The translations under genes and the position numbers were made by a program. Below the pieces are notes generated by a model. The model made no database searches. It was not told where the DNA came from and saw only the letters and a program-made list of their open reading frames with translations. A stretch of 64,000 nucleotides of DNA from a virus, in the IMG/VR virus record IMGVR_UViG_3300020546_000003, positions 1 to 64,000 of that record. One strand, given 5' to 3'. Shown piece after piece: positions 50,994 to 60,983 of this stretch. How positions within the stretch are numbered: the stretch's first letter is position 1; every line of letters begins with the position of its first letter.

Positions 50994-52078
50994 TGACTAA
51001 AAAAGATATAGTACAACAAGATATTAAAAAAACTATTATAGCTAATAACTTTAAAGGTATTGTGTTGGCAAGTATGAGGGTAGGAAAATGTAGAGTAATT
51101 TTAGAATCTATTAAAAAATTAGATATTGAAAATCCTAAAGTATTAATATTATATCCTTTTGTAGATATAAAAATCTCTTGGGAAGATGAATGTAAAATTT
51201 TAAATTATTATCCTAATATTACTTATAGTACATTTATATCTATAGAAAAAGTAAAAGATTTAGATTTTGACATTATAATAGCAGATGAGGCTCACAATCT
51301 TGTTGTAGAAACTCAATTACCTATTGTAAATCAATTGGTTAATAAAACTAAACACATTCTTTTAATTTCAGGTACTTATAACACAGAAACCTTAAATACA
51401 TTAAAATTTAACACAGGATTAGATTTAATAGTTAATTATTCTACAGAACAAGCTATAAAAGATGAATTAATAATTGATTATCAAATATTTATACATCAAT
51501 ATGATTTAGATGCTACTACTATAAAAGAATTTGGTAAAAGTAAGAAATGGAAATCTACTGATTATAGAGAGTTAAAAAGATTAACAAATAAAATAGCTAC
51601 TTCTCAATTTGAAAAAGAAAAGTTTTTTCATACTTTAAATAGGATGAGATTTATTAATTCTTGTGATTCTTTAGTAAATTGTGTAAATAATTGGATTAAA
51701 AACAATCAAGATAAAAGATTTCTTTTGTTTACTGGAGATGAAAATGTAGGAAAAAGATATAATTTACCTATGTTTAATTCTAAATCTAAGGATAATAGTG
51801 TGTTAGAAGATTTTCAAAATGAAACTATAAATCAATTATGTCTTATAAGAAAAGGAAGTATAGGTAAAACATATAGAAACCTTAGAATAATTCTTTTAAC
51901 AGCTATTAATAGTAATGGAGAAAACCTTCAACAGCAAATTGGAAGATCACTTTTAGATGATACTGAAGATGCAGAAATACATATTTTTGTATCTTCAGAA
52001 CCTTTTCAGCAAAAGTGGTTAATGTCAAGTTTGCAAAACATTCCTAAAAATAAAATAAAATATATAAATGAACAATAA
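50990..52078 (+). CDS. SF2 helicase (DEAH-type)
   Basis: 362 residues. Walker A-like ASMRVGKCR near 24-32, DEAH in DIIIADEAHNL near 97, motif III SGT near 128, and QQIGRSLLDD (motif VI) near 320. Small for SF2, with no added domain. Likely a recombination or origin-remodelling helicase in the replication cluster. Coupled to genes on both sides. Confidence 0.75.
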   Translation: MMTKKDIVQQDIKKTIIANNFKGIVLASMRVGKCRVILESIKKLDIENPKVLILYPFVDIKISWEDECKILNYYPNITYSTFISIEKVKDLDFDIIIADEAHNLVVETQLPIVNQLVNKTKHILLISGTYNTETLNTLKFNTGLDLIVNYSTEQAIKDELIIDYQIFIHQYDLDATTIKEFGKSKKWKSTDYRELKRLTNKIATSQFEKEKFFHTLNRMRFINSCDSLVNCVNNWIKNNQDKRFLLFTGDENVGKRYNLPMFNSKSKDNSVLEDFQNETINQLCLIRKGSIGKTYRNLRIILLTAINSNGENLQQQIGRSLLDDTEDAEIHIFVSSEPFQQKWLMSSLQNIPKNKIKYINEQ

Positions 52079-52289
52079 AATAATATTAATAGAAAGTCAA
52101 CCTTCATTAACTATAAACTATTATCCTGGAAGTATAACATTAGAAGGTAAAGATTTTTACTTTGAAGTAAGAGAAGAAAGTGATGGATTAGGATTTTTTG
52201 AAATTGTAGTTGTTTGGGCAGATCAAAAACCTATAAATTCTACAGAAATAGAAAGTGAAATAATAGAAATATTTACAAAAGGAAGATAA
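52068..52289 (+). CDS. Small protein, function unknown
   Basis: 73 residues, beta-rich (SITLEGKDFYFEVREE), overlapping the helicase gene by 11 bases and the next by one. Unknown role. Confidence 0.45.
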   Translation: MNNKIILIESQPSLTINYYPGSITLEGKDFYFEVREESDGLGFFEIVVVWADQKPINSTEIESEIIEIFTKGR

Positions 52290-52537
52290 TGGGAGAAAAT
52301 AAAGCATATATCAATCTATTACAATCTATAGATTGGACAGATTATACAAAAGCACAAGCAGGTTATGTAGATTTATGTATTGTGTTGAGAATAGAACTAG
52401 AAAAGATTAAAGATTCTTTTTTAATGGAAGGTAAACCTAAAGAAGAAAAATTTATAAATACTTTAGAACAAGTAATGTCATTATTATCTTTGTTAGATGA
52501 AGAAAAATTAGATAAAGTATTAGCAAATGATATATAA
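52289..52537 (+). CDS. Small helical acidic protein
   Basis: 82 residues, helical, overlapping both neighbours (1 and 11 bases). Unknown role. Confidence 0.45.
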   Translation: MGENKAYINLLQSIDWTDYTKAQAGYVDLCIVLRIELEKIKDSFLMEGKPKEEKFINTLEQVMSLLSLLDEEKLDKVLANDI

Positions 52538-53201
52538 AAAATATACTATAGAAATACCTAACTATATAACCCATATTGAATTATCTAAAGCTAGAAGACC
52601 TAAATATTATAAAGTTACAGAAGAAGATAAAATACCTAAGAAACATAAAAAATTAGGTATTACTTATGATAAAAAAGGTATGGCTTTAGATAGTAATGGA
52701 GAGAAAATAGTTAAAAATACTAGAGTAGCAGGTACACCTAAATTATGGAAGATTAATTCCCAGGATTTATATTCTGGGAATCTTCATCATCATTCTAGAG
52801 CTAAAATAATGGTAGAATTACATAAATACTTTGTAGATGTAGTGACTAAAAATTTACTTAAATCTTTGAAAGACAATAAAATAGAACTAGAAGAAGGACA
52901 AAAATTAGCTTTCTACTATACTTTTGAAGGTTCTTTAAGTAAAAATAAAAGTGATTTAGGAAACAAAGCTTATCTTTATGATAAAGCTTTTCAAGATACT
53001 ATTACTCAAAGAGATCTTTCTAATACTAAACAACAAAATGTACATAAAATACCTATAATACAAGATGATTCTTTAGGTTATGTATATAACATTAACTTCA
53101 ACTTTATAGAGAAAGAAGAAGAAAAATTAATTATTAATATCTATATTTGTGATAAAGAATTTAATATTACAGATTTAATAGATAAAACATTTAAATTATG
53201 A
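52527..53201 (+). CDS. RusA-like Holliday-junction nuclease candidate
   Basis: 224 residues. The second half has KNKSDLGNKAYLYDKAFQD followed by IPIIQDDSLGYVYNINF, which resembles the RusA arrangement (D-x-D-N...K...lD and a following DD-x-x-V). It lies between the SF2 helicase and polymerase. The first 100 residues show no known domain. The family call is tentative. Confidence 0.5.
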   Translation: MIYKKYTIEIPNYITHIELSKARRPKYYKVTEEDKIPKKHKKLGITYDKKGMALDSNGEKIVKNTRVAGTPKLWKINSQDLYSGNLHHHSRAKIMVELHKYFVDVVTKNLLKSLKDNKIELEEGQKLAFYYTFEGSLSKNKSDLGNKAYLYDKAFQDTITQRDLSNTKQQNVHKIPIIQDDSLGYVYNINFNFIEKEEEKLIINIYICDKEFNITDLIDKTFKL

Positions 53202-53356
53202 ATAAATTAAAAAAATTACTTAAAGAAAACTTTGGAGATTTATGTTATTTAGGAGAAAACGAAACTATAATATACTATAAAGAAGGTATAGATTTAAAGG
53301 AACTTTCTAAAGTAATTAAAGGTTATAATGTAGGTATACAATTAAATTTATTATAA
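53198..53356 (+). CDS. Small protein before the polymerase
   Basis: 52 residues, basic start and alternating strand/helix; overlaps the previous gene by 4 bases. Unknown role. Confidence 0.4.
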   Translation: MNKLKKLLKENFGDLCYLGENETIIYYKEGIDLKELSKVIKGYNVGIQLNLL

Positions 53357-53360
53357 GTAA

Positions 53361-55376
53361 ATGGCAAATTATATTATCACAAAAGACCAGAATTTTTTTC
53401 AGAAAATAGGAGATTATAATTATTGTAATCTTGAAGATATGATACTACCTGATACTATTGCATATGATAGTGAAACTACTTCATTAAAACCTATATTAGG
53501 AAATATATTTGCTACACAAATAGGTACAGGAGAAAATAATTATCTTATACATTGTTATGATAATAATTATGAACCTAAAGATGTAATACCTTATTTAGAG
53601 GGTAAAACATTAATAGGTCATAATTTATTATTTGATTTAGGATTTTTATATAAATATGGGTTTTATCCTACCAGTACTAAAGATACTTTTATAGCTTCTA
53701 AGTTATTATATAATGGTATTATGGAATATAGACATGATTTTGGTGCTGTATTTTATAGAGAATTAGGTATTATTTATGATAAAACAGAGCAAAAAAATAT
53801 ACATTCTGTTAAATTATCAACTCAAACAAGTATTCAATATTGTTTCAATGATGTAGATAGATTAATAGAATTACATAATTTTTTGGAAAATAAACTTTAT
53901 CAACAAGGCTATAAAGAAACATATGATTTACATTGTAAACATATTCAAGCTTTAGCTTATATAGAACAATGTGGCGTTCCTTTATCTGAAAAAGCTTGGT
54001 TATCTAAAGTAGAAAAAGATAAAGAAGTTAAAAAAGAAAAAGAATTACAAGTTATTGAATATATTTATAATAACTTACCTCAATTTAGAGATAATCAAAT
54101 AGATATGTTTGATACTTCTAAAAGATTAAAAATATCTATATCTTCAGCTAAACAAATGATTGATGTGTTTAAAGAACTAAAAATTAATATAATTACTTCT
54201 GAAGGAAAAGAAAGTATAGGAGAGGATATTATTAATAAATCATCTCATGAATTTGTTAAAATATGGTTAGAATATCAATCTGCTTCTCATGATGTATCTA
54301 CTTTTGGTCAAAATATATTAGATAAAGTAATACAAGGAAGAATTTACAGCACCTATAATCCTATTTTAGATACTGCTAGGATTTCTACCAGAAGAGGAGA
54401 TATTAATACACTTAATCTTCCTGCTAATCAAAGAACTAGAGAATGTATAGAAGCTAAAGAAGGTTTTCAAATGATTGTATCTGATTATGCTGGACAAGAA
54501 AATATAGTAGGTGCTGACATATCTGGAGATGAAATGATGATAGCTTCTGTAGTACAAGATTTAGATTTACATTGTGCTTTTGCTAGAGTATTATATCCTG
54601 AAGAATTACAAGATTTAAGTGATGAAGAGATTATTAAAGACCATAAATCTAAAAGAAACTCAGCTAAAGCTCCAAGATTTTTATTTGCTTATGGTGGTAA
54701 TGCATTTACTTTACATCAAAATGAAGGCATTCCTATAGAAAGAGCACAACAAATAGAAAATTCTTTTAAAGAATTACATTCAGGTTTATATGAAACAGGT
54801 AATAAAAAATTACAAGAAGCTACTAAATTAGGATATATTGAATCTGCTTTAGGATTTAAATTACATTTACCTTATTATAAAGAATATAAAGAATTAGAAA
54901 CTAAAATACAAGCTATTACTAAAGATAATTGGGATTTATATAAAATAGGTAAAAAAGAGTATAAAGCTCAATTTAAAGCTAAAGAGGATAAAAAAGAATA
55001 TACTATTTTAAATCAAATAGCTTATAATTATTATTATAATAATAAAAGTAAAATATCTAAATTTTTTAAACTAAAATCTCAATATATGAGATTATGTTTA
55101 AATAATCCTGTACAAGCTACTTCTGCTCATCAAACCAAACAAGCTACTATAGCTTTATTTAATTTTATTAAAAAAAATAATCATATAGGTAAAGCTAAAA
55201 TAGTATTAGTAGTTCATGATGAAATAGTTATGGAAGTAGAAGATAATTTAACAGAATTATATAAACAAAAATTAGGAGAAATTATGGTTACAGAGGGTAA
55301 TAAATTTATTAAAAACCCTATATTAACCATAAAAGCAGATGCAAATGTTGGTAAAAACTGGTATTTAGCTAAATAG
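53361..55376 (+). CDS. Family A DNA polymerase with 3'-5' exonuclease
   Basis: 671 residues. Exonuclease: YDSETTSL (D36, E38), then GHNLLFDLGFLY. Polymerase: motif A IVSDYAGQEN near 374, motif B RNSAKAPRFLFAYGGNAFT near 434, motif C LVVHDEIVMEV near 617. Length and layout fit the T7-type replicative enzyme. It ends in TAG. It is the hub of the plus-strand replication block. Confidence 0.93.
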   Translation: MANYIITKDQNFFQKIGDYNYCNLEDMILPDTIAYDSETTSLKPILGNIFATQIGTGENNYLIHCYDNNYEPKDVIPYLEGKTLIGHNLLFDLGFLYKYGFYPTSTKDTFIASKLLYNGIMEYRHDFGAVFYRELGIIYDKTEQKNIHSVKLSTQTSIQYCFNDVDRLIELHNFLENKLYQQGYKETYDLHCKHIQALAYIEQCGVPLSEKAWLSKVEKDKEVKKEKELQVIEYIYNNLPQFRDNQIDMFDTSKRLKISISSAKQMIDVFKELKINIITSEGKESIGEDIINKSSHEFVKIWLEYQSASHDVSTFGQNILDKVIQGRIYSTYNPILDTARISTRRGDINTLNLPANQRTRECIEAKEGFQMIVSDYAGQENIVGADISGDEMMIASVVQDLDLHCAFARVLYPEELQDLSDEEIIKDHKSKRNSAKAPRFLFAYGGNAFTLHQNEGIPIERAQQIENSFKELHSGLYETGNKKLQEATKLGYIESALGFKLHLPYYKEYKELETKIQAITKDNWDLYKIGKKEYKAQFKAKEDKKEYTILNQIAYNYYYNNKSKISKFFKLKSQYMRLCLNNPVQATSAHQTKQATIALFNFIKKNNHIGKAKIVLVVHDEIVMEVEDNLTELYKQKLGEIMVTEGNKFIKNPILTIKADANVGKNWYLAK

Positions 55377-55398
55377 ATAAAAACAAACAAATATAATT

Positions 55399-56175
55399 AT
55401 GGCAAAAATAGAAATGGATATATCAGAATATGATATAATGAGAGAAAATAAGACATTGTTAGAGAAGTCTTTAGAAAATGAAAGATTGTTACAGAAAGAT
55501 ATTGAAAAACTACAAGAAGAAAAAATAAAAGCATTAGAAGATGCTAAAATGAAAGTAGTTAAAATTACAAAAACTGAAAAAAGAGAAGTTTTATATAATC
55601 ATTGTGATGAATATAGTGCTTATCAAAAATTATGTACTTTTTTAGGTTTAAATGTGAAAGATAATACACATTTTTTAAGAAGTAGAGTACATTATCAAGA
55701 TTTAATAGAGACTTTTTTTGTTAAAAATGAATATTTTACTCCTACTACAGAAGAAATAACTTTACATGGTTTAGATGAAATTAAAGTTGAAATTAGAGAA
55801 AATCTTAGGAAGGAATTGAATAAAGAAATTCAAAACAAATTAGACAAAGCAGAAAAAACTCTATTAGAACATACTAAACTATTAGAATCTAATCAAAAAT
55901 TAATGTCTGATAATGCTGATTTATTTAAATATAATGAAAGTTTGTTAAAAGAAAGACAAAAATTACAATCTCAATTAGAAATTCAAAAAGAAACTATAAC
56001 TAAAGAATTGACAGAATCTATTACTAAAGAAGAGTATAAAAAAGTAGAAAAAGAAATAACTGAAGGTCAAATAGCTATTAAAATAGTTAGTAAGATAAAA
56101 GAGATATTAGGGGATGGTTATAGATTATTTAATAAATCTGATTTATTAGATAAAATTATAAATTTAACAAAATAA
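55399..56175 (+). CDS. Coiled-coil protein after the polymerase, function unknown
   Basis: 258 residues. Coiled coils at about 15-60 and 130-215 surround a compact region (CDEYSAYQKLCTFLGL). It lies in the replication cluster. A structural or clamp-like role is speculative. Confidence 0.5.
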   Translation: MAKIEMDISEYDIMRENKTLLEKSLENERLLQKDIEKLQEEKIKALEDAKMKVVKITKTEKREVLYNHCDEYSAYQKLCTFLGLNVKDNTHFLRSRVHYQDLIETFFVKNEYFTPTTEEITLHGLDEIKVEIRENLRKELNKEIQNKLDKAEKTLLEHTKLLESNQKLMSDNADLFKYNESLLKERQKLQSQLEIQKETITKELTESITKEEYKKVEKEITEGQIAIKIVSKIKEILGDGYRLFNKSDLLDKIINLTK

Positions 56176-56245
56176 AATTTTTATATTCACTATATTATAT
56201 TATATTTACACATTATTAAACAAAAAAAAATTAAATTAAAAAAGT

Positions 56246-57229
56246 ATGAATTTACCACAAAGAGAACAGACAAACACAGAAAAGAAATTATATGTAGGGT
56301 ATGGAGAATCTACATTAGTAGGAATTAATCCTACAAAAGAAGAACTTATGACATTATTAGGCATAGATAATGAAGAAACTATTGCTAAATTTAAAGATCC
56401 TGAATATACAGGAGAAACTACAGAAGGAGATAAATACTTCAGATTAGCTTTTTATGTTAGAAATACAAGAACAGAACAAATAGATCAATTGAGTTTTCAA
56501 GTAACAGACAAAGAAAGAGTATCTAAAGAAGGTAAACCAGAATGGGTTAATCAATTGGGAGCTAATCAATGGGCTATAACAGAAGATGAATTATGGGATA
56601 ATTTTAAATCTTTTAGTAAAGTATTAAGTTGGAAAAATGTAGATGGTAGTGTTACAGAAAAATATAATGCTGGAGCTAAACCAGAAAAAGTAGATAATTT
56701 AGGAGATAAAGTATTTAGAAAAGCTTTAGAAGGAGAAGTTGCTGTATATAGCTTTATGATTAATATGTTTAATTTAGATATATATAGTCAAGATTTAAAT
56801 CTTTTATTAGATATACCTACTATGCTAAAAGGAAACTTTAAATCACTAAGAAAGACTCTAATGGACATCAGATTTGATGTTAGTGGAAATGAAAAAACTG
56901 TAGTATGTTCTTATGGAGTTAAGTTGAAAGATGATGGAACTCCTGTACAAACTGTTTATAACAGAGCATTTTTACCTGGATATATGTTTAAAAATGTAAA
57001 AGCTTATAATCTAGACCCTACTAAATTAGCTTCTTTAGTACAAGTTAAAGAAGCTAAATCTAGAAAAATTACTCCAGTAGAAACATTTTTAATAGACACT
57101 ATGGATGAAATAAATGGATTTAGAAAAAGTAGCTATTTCTTACCACAGGAAATAGATATTTATGACTCTTCAAAAAACTTTTTAGCTTCTGGAGCAGTTG
57201 TAGCTAGTAGTACAAGTGATGATTATTAG
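56246..57229 (+). CDS. Probable single-stranded DNA-binding protein
   Basis: 327 residues. The core is beta-rich with a long helix-poor centre, and the end is acidic (ASSTSDDY), as in phage SSB proteins that bind partners by an acidic tail. It lies between polymerase and helicase genes under its own leader and terminator, which suggests high expression. No single motif proves the family. Confidence 0.5.
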   Translation: MNLPQREQTNTEKKLYVGYGESTLVGINPTKEELMTLLGIDNEETIAKFKDPEYTGETTEGDKYFRLAFYVRNTRTEQIDQLSFQVTDKERVSKEGKPEWVNQLGANQWAITEDELWDNFKSFSKVLSWKNVDGSVTEKYNAGAKPEKVDNLGDKVFRKALEGEVAVYSFMINMFNLDIYSQDLNLLLDIPTMLKGNFKSLRKTLMDIRFDVSGNEKTVVCSYGVKLKDDGTPVQTVYNRAFLPGYMFKNVKAYNLDPTKLASLVQVKEAKSRKITPVETFLIDTMDEINGFRKSSYFLPQEIDIYDSSKNFLASGAVVASSTSDDY

Positions 57230-57252
57230 TAAATAAATTATATTAAGTCTTA

Positions 57253-57292
57253 GACCCTCTTATATAATTTAAAAAGTATAAGAGGGTTTTTT
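57253..57292 (+). terminator. Intrinsic terminator
   Basis: ACCCTCTTATA/TATAAGAGGGTTTTTT stem and T-run. Confidence 0.9.
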
Positions 57293-57321
57293 AATAATTA
57301 TAATTAAAAAAAAACAAAACT

Positions 57322-57915
57322 ATGTACAACTTAGAAACTTTATTAAAAATAAAAGAACTAGGTTTATCTGTAAGGTATTATCTTCTATTAAAATTAGTAG
57401 AAGATAATGCTCTTTTTAACTTTAGAGAAGAATATTTAGATATTATAGTAGGTATGAAAACTGAAGGTTTTCTAACAAATACTGAAGAATTAACTACTAA
57501 AGGTTATGAAATTTTAAAGGAAATAGAAGGTAAAAATGATACAAAAGGTATTAATTATCCTCTTTTACATAAAAAACTTCAAGATGAATTGTTTAAACTT
57601 ACAGGAGAAAGACAATATAGAGTAGATGGTAAATATTCTTTTTTTCCAAATTTAAAAGATTTCACAGATAAACTTAAAAAAGTAGTTCTAAAATATAAAC
57701 TAAAAGACTACAATAAAATAGAAACTATACTCTTAAATCACATAAGAAAAGCTGTAAAAGCTAATTTTAAATATATTCCTCTCTTAGGATACTATATAAG
57801 TAAAGATAGTAAGAGTATGTTAGTAGATGATTATGAGAATTATGATGGAAAAGAAAATACAACTATTCAAGCTAATCACAATACAAGTACACCAATAAAC
57901 ACATTTGATATATAA
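57322..57915 (+). CDS. Protein upstream of the replicative helicase, loader candidate
   Basis: 197 residues. The N-terminal 65 residues look like a winged helix (LSVRYYLLLKLVEDN, ELTTKGYEILKEIEG), the rest is helical with a polar tail. Its stop overlaps the helicase start by one base. A helicase-loader role is inferred from this coupling. Confidence 0.5.
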   Translation: MYNLETLLKIKELGLSVRYYLLLKLVEDNALFNFREEYLDIIVGMKTEGFLTNTEELTTKGYEILKEIEGKNDTKGINYPLLHKKLQDELFKLTGERQYRVDGKYSFFPNLKDFTDKLKKVVLKYKLKDYNKIETILLNHIRKAVKANFKYIPLLGYYISKDSKSMLVDDYENYDGKENTTIQANHNTSTPINTFDI

Positions 57916-59048
57916 TGATAGATTATTTTGATGATTTAGAGAAAGAAATAACAGAAGGATTAAATAAAGAACTTATTTCAATGGGTTTTGATAGATTAAA
58001 TTATCATATAGGGTTAAGAAAAGCTACTTATTACCTAATAGGAGGTTTTACAGGTTCAGGAAAAACTACATTTTTAGATGATGCTTTTGTATTAAATCCT
58101 TATGAGTTTGTTTTATCTCCTAAAAATACTAAAGGATTGAAGTTAAAAATCTTCTATTTTTCTATGGAAAGAAGAAAAAACTACAAAATAGCTAAATGGA
58201 TAAGTAGAAAAATATTTACTGATACAGGTCAAATTATATCTGTAAATAAGATTTTAGGTTGGGTTTCTAAAGAAAATAAATTAACTGCTGAAGAACTAGA
58301 AATAGTAAAATCTTACAAAGATTATATAAATACTATGTTAAATAATGTAGTTACTATTATAGAAAATCCTCAAAATCCTATGGGTATTAAAAAAACTATA
58401 GATGCTTATGCTGAAGCTAATGGTAAAAAAGTAAAAATAGATGAACATAATTATAAATATATCCCTAATGACCCTAATGAGCATGTTATAGTAATTTATG
58501 ACCATATTGGTTTACAAAAGAAAGAAACCAGAAGTTATCCTAATGGAGATAAAGTTAGATTATCCTCTAAAAAAGAAATTATAGATCAATCTTCAGAAGA
58601 TGCTAGAAAATTTAGAGATGTTTATGGTTATACTATAGTAAAAATATCTCAATTTAACAGAGATATATCTAACCCTATAAGATTAAAAAATGGAGATGTA
58701 GAACCTATGTTAGAGGACTTTAAAGATTCTGCATCAACACAAGAAGATAGTGAGGTATGTATAGCTTTATTTGATCCAATGAGATATAAAATACCTGACC
58801 CTATTGGTTATAATTTAGAAAAATTAAGAAACTCTTATGGTAATAAAATGTATAGAAGTATTAAAATATTAAAGAATAGTTATGGCTCAGATGATGTCAG
58901 AATTGGACTTGCCTTTAATCCAGTAGTGGGAATCTTCAAAGAAATGCCTAAAGTTCAAGATACTACTGAAGAAACTTATAAATCTATTATAGATAATACT
59001 TACTTTACACAAAGAAAATTAACACCTTTAAAAGAATTAAAACTATAA
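57915..59048 (+). CDS. DnaB-type replicative helicase
   Basis: 377 residues. Walker A GGFTGSGKTT near 43-52, Walker B-like VIVIYDHIGLQ near 195, later VKISQFNRDIS and DFKDSASTQEDSEV as in DnaB motifs 3 and 4. It would unwind DNA with the primase at 29442. Coupled to the gene before and the radical SAM gene after. Confidence 0.82.
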   Translation: MIDYFDDLEKEITEGLNKELISMGFDRLNYHIGLRKATYYLIGGFTGSGKTTFLDDAFVLNPYEFVLSPKNTKGLKLKIFYFSMERRKNYKIAKWISRKIFTDTGQIISVNKILGWVSKENKLTAEELEIVKSYKDYINTMLNNVVTIIENPQNPMGIKKTIDAYAEANGKKVKIDEHNYKYIPNDPNEHVIVIYDHIGLQKKETRSYPNGDKVRLSSKKEIIDQSSEDARKFRDVYGYTIVKISQFNRDISNPIRLKNGDVEPMLEDFKDSASTQEDSEVCIALFDPMRYKIPDPIGYNLEKLRNSYGNKMYRSIKILKNSYGSDDVRIGLAFNPVVGIFKEMPKVQDTTEETYKSIIDNTYFTQRKLTPLKELKL

Positions 59049-59917
59049 TGCAATTAGAACTTAAATATCAAAAGACTAAAACTCTTAATATTAAAGAGAA
59101 TGGTAGGTCATCTGACTGGGTAACCCCCAATTTTATTATGGGATGCAATGCTGGATGTTCTAATAGTTATTGTTATACTAGAAGATTTGGAAGAAAATAT
59201 ATTTATATTAATACTAATGTAGATGAAATATTAGAATCAATAAGACAACATTCTTTAAAATTAGGTACTAAAATCCCTAATCAAACAGATTTAAAGTATT
59301 GGACTTTTGATGTGGGATGTGATGTAGATCTTAATTATCATTGGAAAGATTATAATTGGGATAAAGTATTAAAGTTTTTTACAGAAACTCCTAATATTAA
59401 AGCTACTTTTGCTACTAAATTTGTTAATAATCAATTACTACCTTATGGTAATGAAAAACTAAGAATTAGATATAGTTTAATGCCTCAACATATGTCTGAT
59501 ATTTTAGAACCTAAAACTTTTAAAATAGAGAAAAGGATTGAAGCTATTAATAAATTTATAGAGCATGGTTGGGATGTACATATTAATTTTAGTCCTATTG
59601 TATATACTAATACTTGGAAAAAAGATTATGAAGAATTATTTAAACTAATAGATCAGAAAGTATTATATAAAGATAAAGTAGCTTGTGAAGTTATATTTTT
59701 AACTCATAATCAAAACTTACATAATATTAATTTAGAACAAAATGCTATAGAAATAGAAAACCTACTTTGGAAACCAGAAATACAAGAAACTAAAATATCT
59801 CAATATGGAGGAGAAAATATTAGGTATCAATGGGAGTTTAAAAATCAATTAATTAATGAATTTAAAGAATTACATAATAATATCATACCTTGGTGTAATA
59901 TTAGGTATATTTTTTAA
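59048..59917 (+). CDS. Radical SAM protein (spore-photoproduct-lyase-like)
   Basis: 289 residues. MGCNAGCSNSYCYTRRFGRK near 31-50 carries a Cys cluster (CxxxCxxxxC) in the place of the radical SAM iron-sulphur motif. Later SLMPQHMSDILEPKT, then IEKRIEAINKFIEHGWDVHI, match the substrate side of SPL-like enzymes. It may repair DNA or modify a base. The Cys spacing differs slightly from the canonical CxxxCxxC. One base overlap with the helicase gene. Confidence 0.65.
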   Translation: MQLELKYQKTKTLNIKENGRSSDWVTPNFIMGCNAGCSNSYCYTRRFGRKYIYINTNVDEILESIRQHSLKLGTKIPNQTDLKYWTFDVGCDVDLNYHWKDYNWDKVLKFFTETPNIKATFATKFVNNQLLPYGNEKLRIRYSLMPQHMSDILEPKTFKIEKRIEAINKFIEHGWDVHINFSPIVYTNTWKKDYEELFKLIDQKVLYKDKVACEVIFLTHNQNLHNINLEQNAIEIENLLWKPEIQETKISQYGGENIRYQWEFKNQLINEFKELHNNIIPWCNIRYIF

Positions 59918-59938
59918 AATAAAAACATAAAAACTATT

Positions 59939-60238
59939 ATGATACAAACAACAGATCAATTATTTAACTATTATAAAGAACATGTTGCTTTAACAGAAGG
60001 ACATTACGCTTATTTAATAGATAAAGAAGATTTTAAAGAAGCATTAAAAAAATTTGCTACTTTACATGTTGAAAAAGCATTAGAACAAGCATTTTTAAAT
60101 AGTGAAATGAGAGTTTCAGAAAATGATACAAATGAAACACCTGGTTTTACTAATAATTATGATGATGGTTATGTAACTATTACAGTAAGTAAAGATTCTA
60201 TTTTAAATGCTTATAATATAGAAGAAAATATAAAATAA
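59939..60238 (+). CDS. Small protein, function unknown
   Basis: 99 residues, helical first two thirds, acidic, sharing one base with the next gene. Unknown role. Confidence 0.45.
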   Translation: MIQTTDQLFNYYKEHVALTEGHYAYLIDKEDFKEALKKFATLHVEKALEQAFLNSEMRVSENDTNETPGFTNNYDDGYVTITVSKDSILNAYNIEENIK

Positions 60239-60768
60239 TGAAAGATAAATATACAATAGGTAATTATTATAAAATCCCTTGTATAGAATATAAAGAAGTT
60301 TATAATAGATTAGAGCAAGTAAAGTTATATGAGTTAAATATAGGTTATCCTACATATAAAAAATTTGAATATATTTATTATTTACCTGTTACTTCAGAAA
60401 AACCTCATAGTGATAGAGAAAATGGACAAAATTACTTACATTATCATGTAGATTATAGATTTGAATTTGGAGAAAAAAGTAAACATTATTTATTTGAAGA
60501 TAGTAATATTAGATTAGAACATACTAAAAATACTAAAATAGTCTATATGATGATGAAATGTATAAAAAAATCTAATGAATTTACCACTCCTGTAAGTTAT
60601 ATAAAAAACTCTAAACTAAAACATAAATGTATAATAAAAGGTAAATGTCCTCACAGAGGTCAAAACTTAACTTTAGAACCTGATATTAATGGAGTAATAA
60701 CTTGTCCTAATCATGGTTTACAATTTGATGCTATAACTAAACAATTAATAACAAATAATGATAAATAA
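60238..60768 (+). CDS. Protein with a Rieske-type [2Fe-2S] motif
   Basis: 176 residues. At the C-terminus KGKCPHRGQNL (CxH) and, about 20 residues later, VITCPNHGLQFD (CxxH) are the two ligand boxes of Rieske proteins. The first 120 residues are unlike any oxygenase domain I know. It may bind an iron-sulphur cluster for redox or simply as structure. It is coupled to genes before and after and lies near the radical SAM gene. Confidence 0.65.
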   Translation: MKDKYTIGNYYKIPCIEYKEVYNRLEQVKLYELNIGYPTYKKFEYIYYLPVTSEKPHSDRENGQNYLHYHVDYRFEFGEKSKHYLFEDSNIRLEHTKNTKIVYMMMKCIKKSNEFTTPVSYIKNSKLKHKCIIKGKCPHRGQNLTLEPDINGVITCPNHGLQFDAITKQLITNNDK

Positions 60769-60976
60769 CAAAGATTTACCAGGAACAAATAGTGAAACTT
60801 TTAAAATTAGATTTACTGAAGATTGGTTTCAAAAAAGTGAAACAGGTATATACAATACTCATAAATTACTAATACTAGAAATACCTCATAAAAAATGGTA
60901 TAAACAATTATTACAATTTATTAGTTTTGGACTATATGAAGCTCCTATTCAATACAAAGTAATACAAATTAAATAA
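60758..60976 (+). CDS. Small protein, function unknown
   Basis: 72 residues, basic, aromatic C-terminus (KKWYKQLLQFISFGLYE). Overlaps the Rieske-motif gene by 11 bases. Unknown role. Confidence 0.45.
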   Translation: MINNKDLPGTNSETFKIRFTEDWFQKSETGIYNTHKLLILEIPHKKWYKQLLQFISFGLYEAPIQYKVIQIK

Positions 60977-60983
60977 AATAAAA

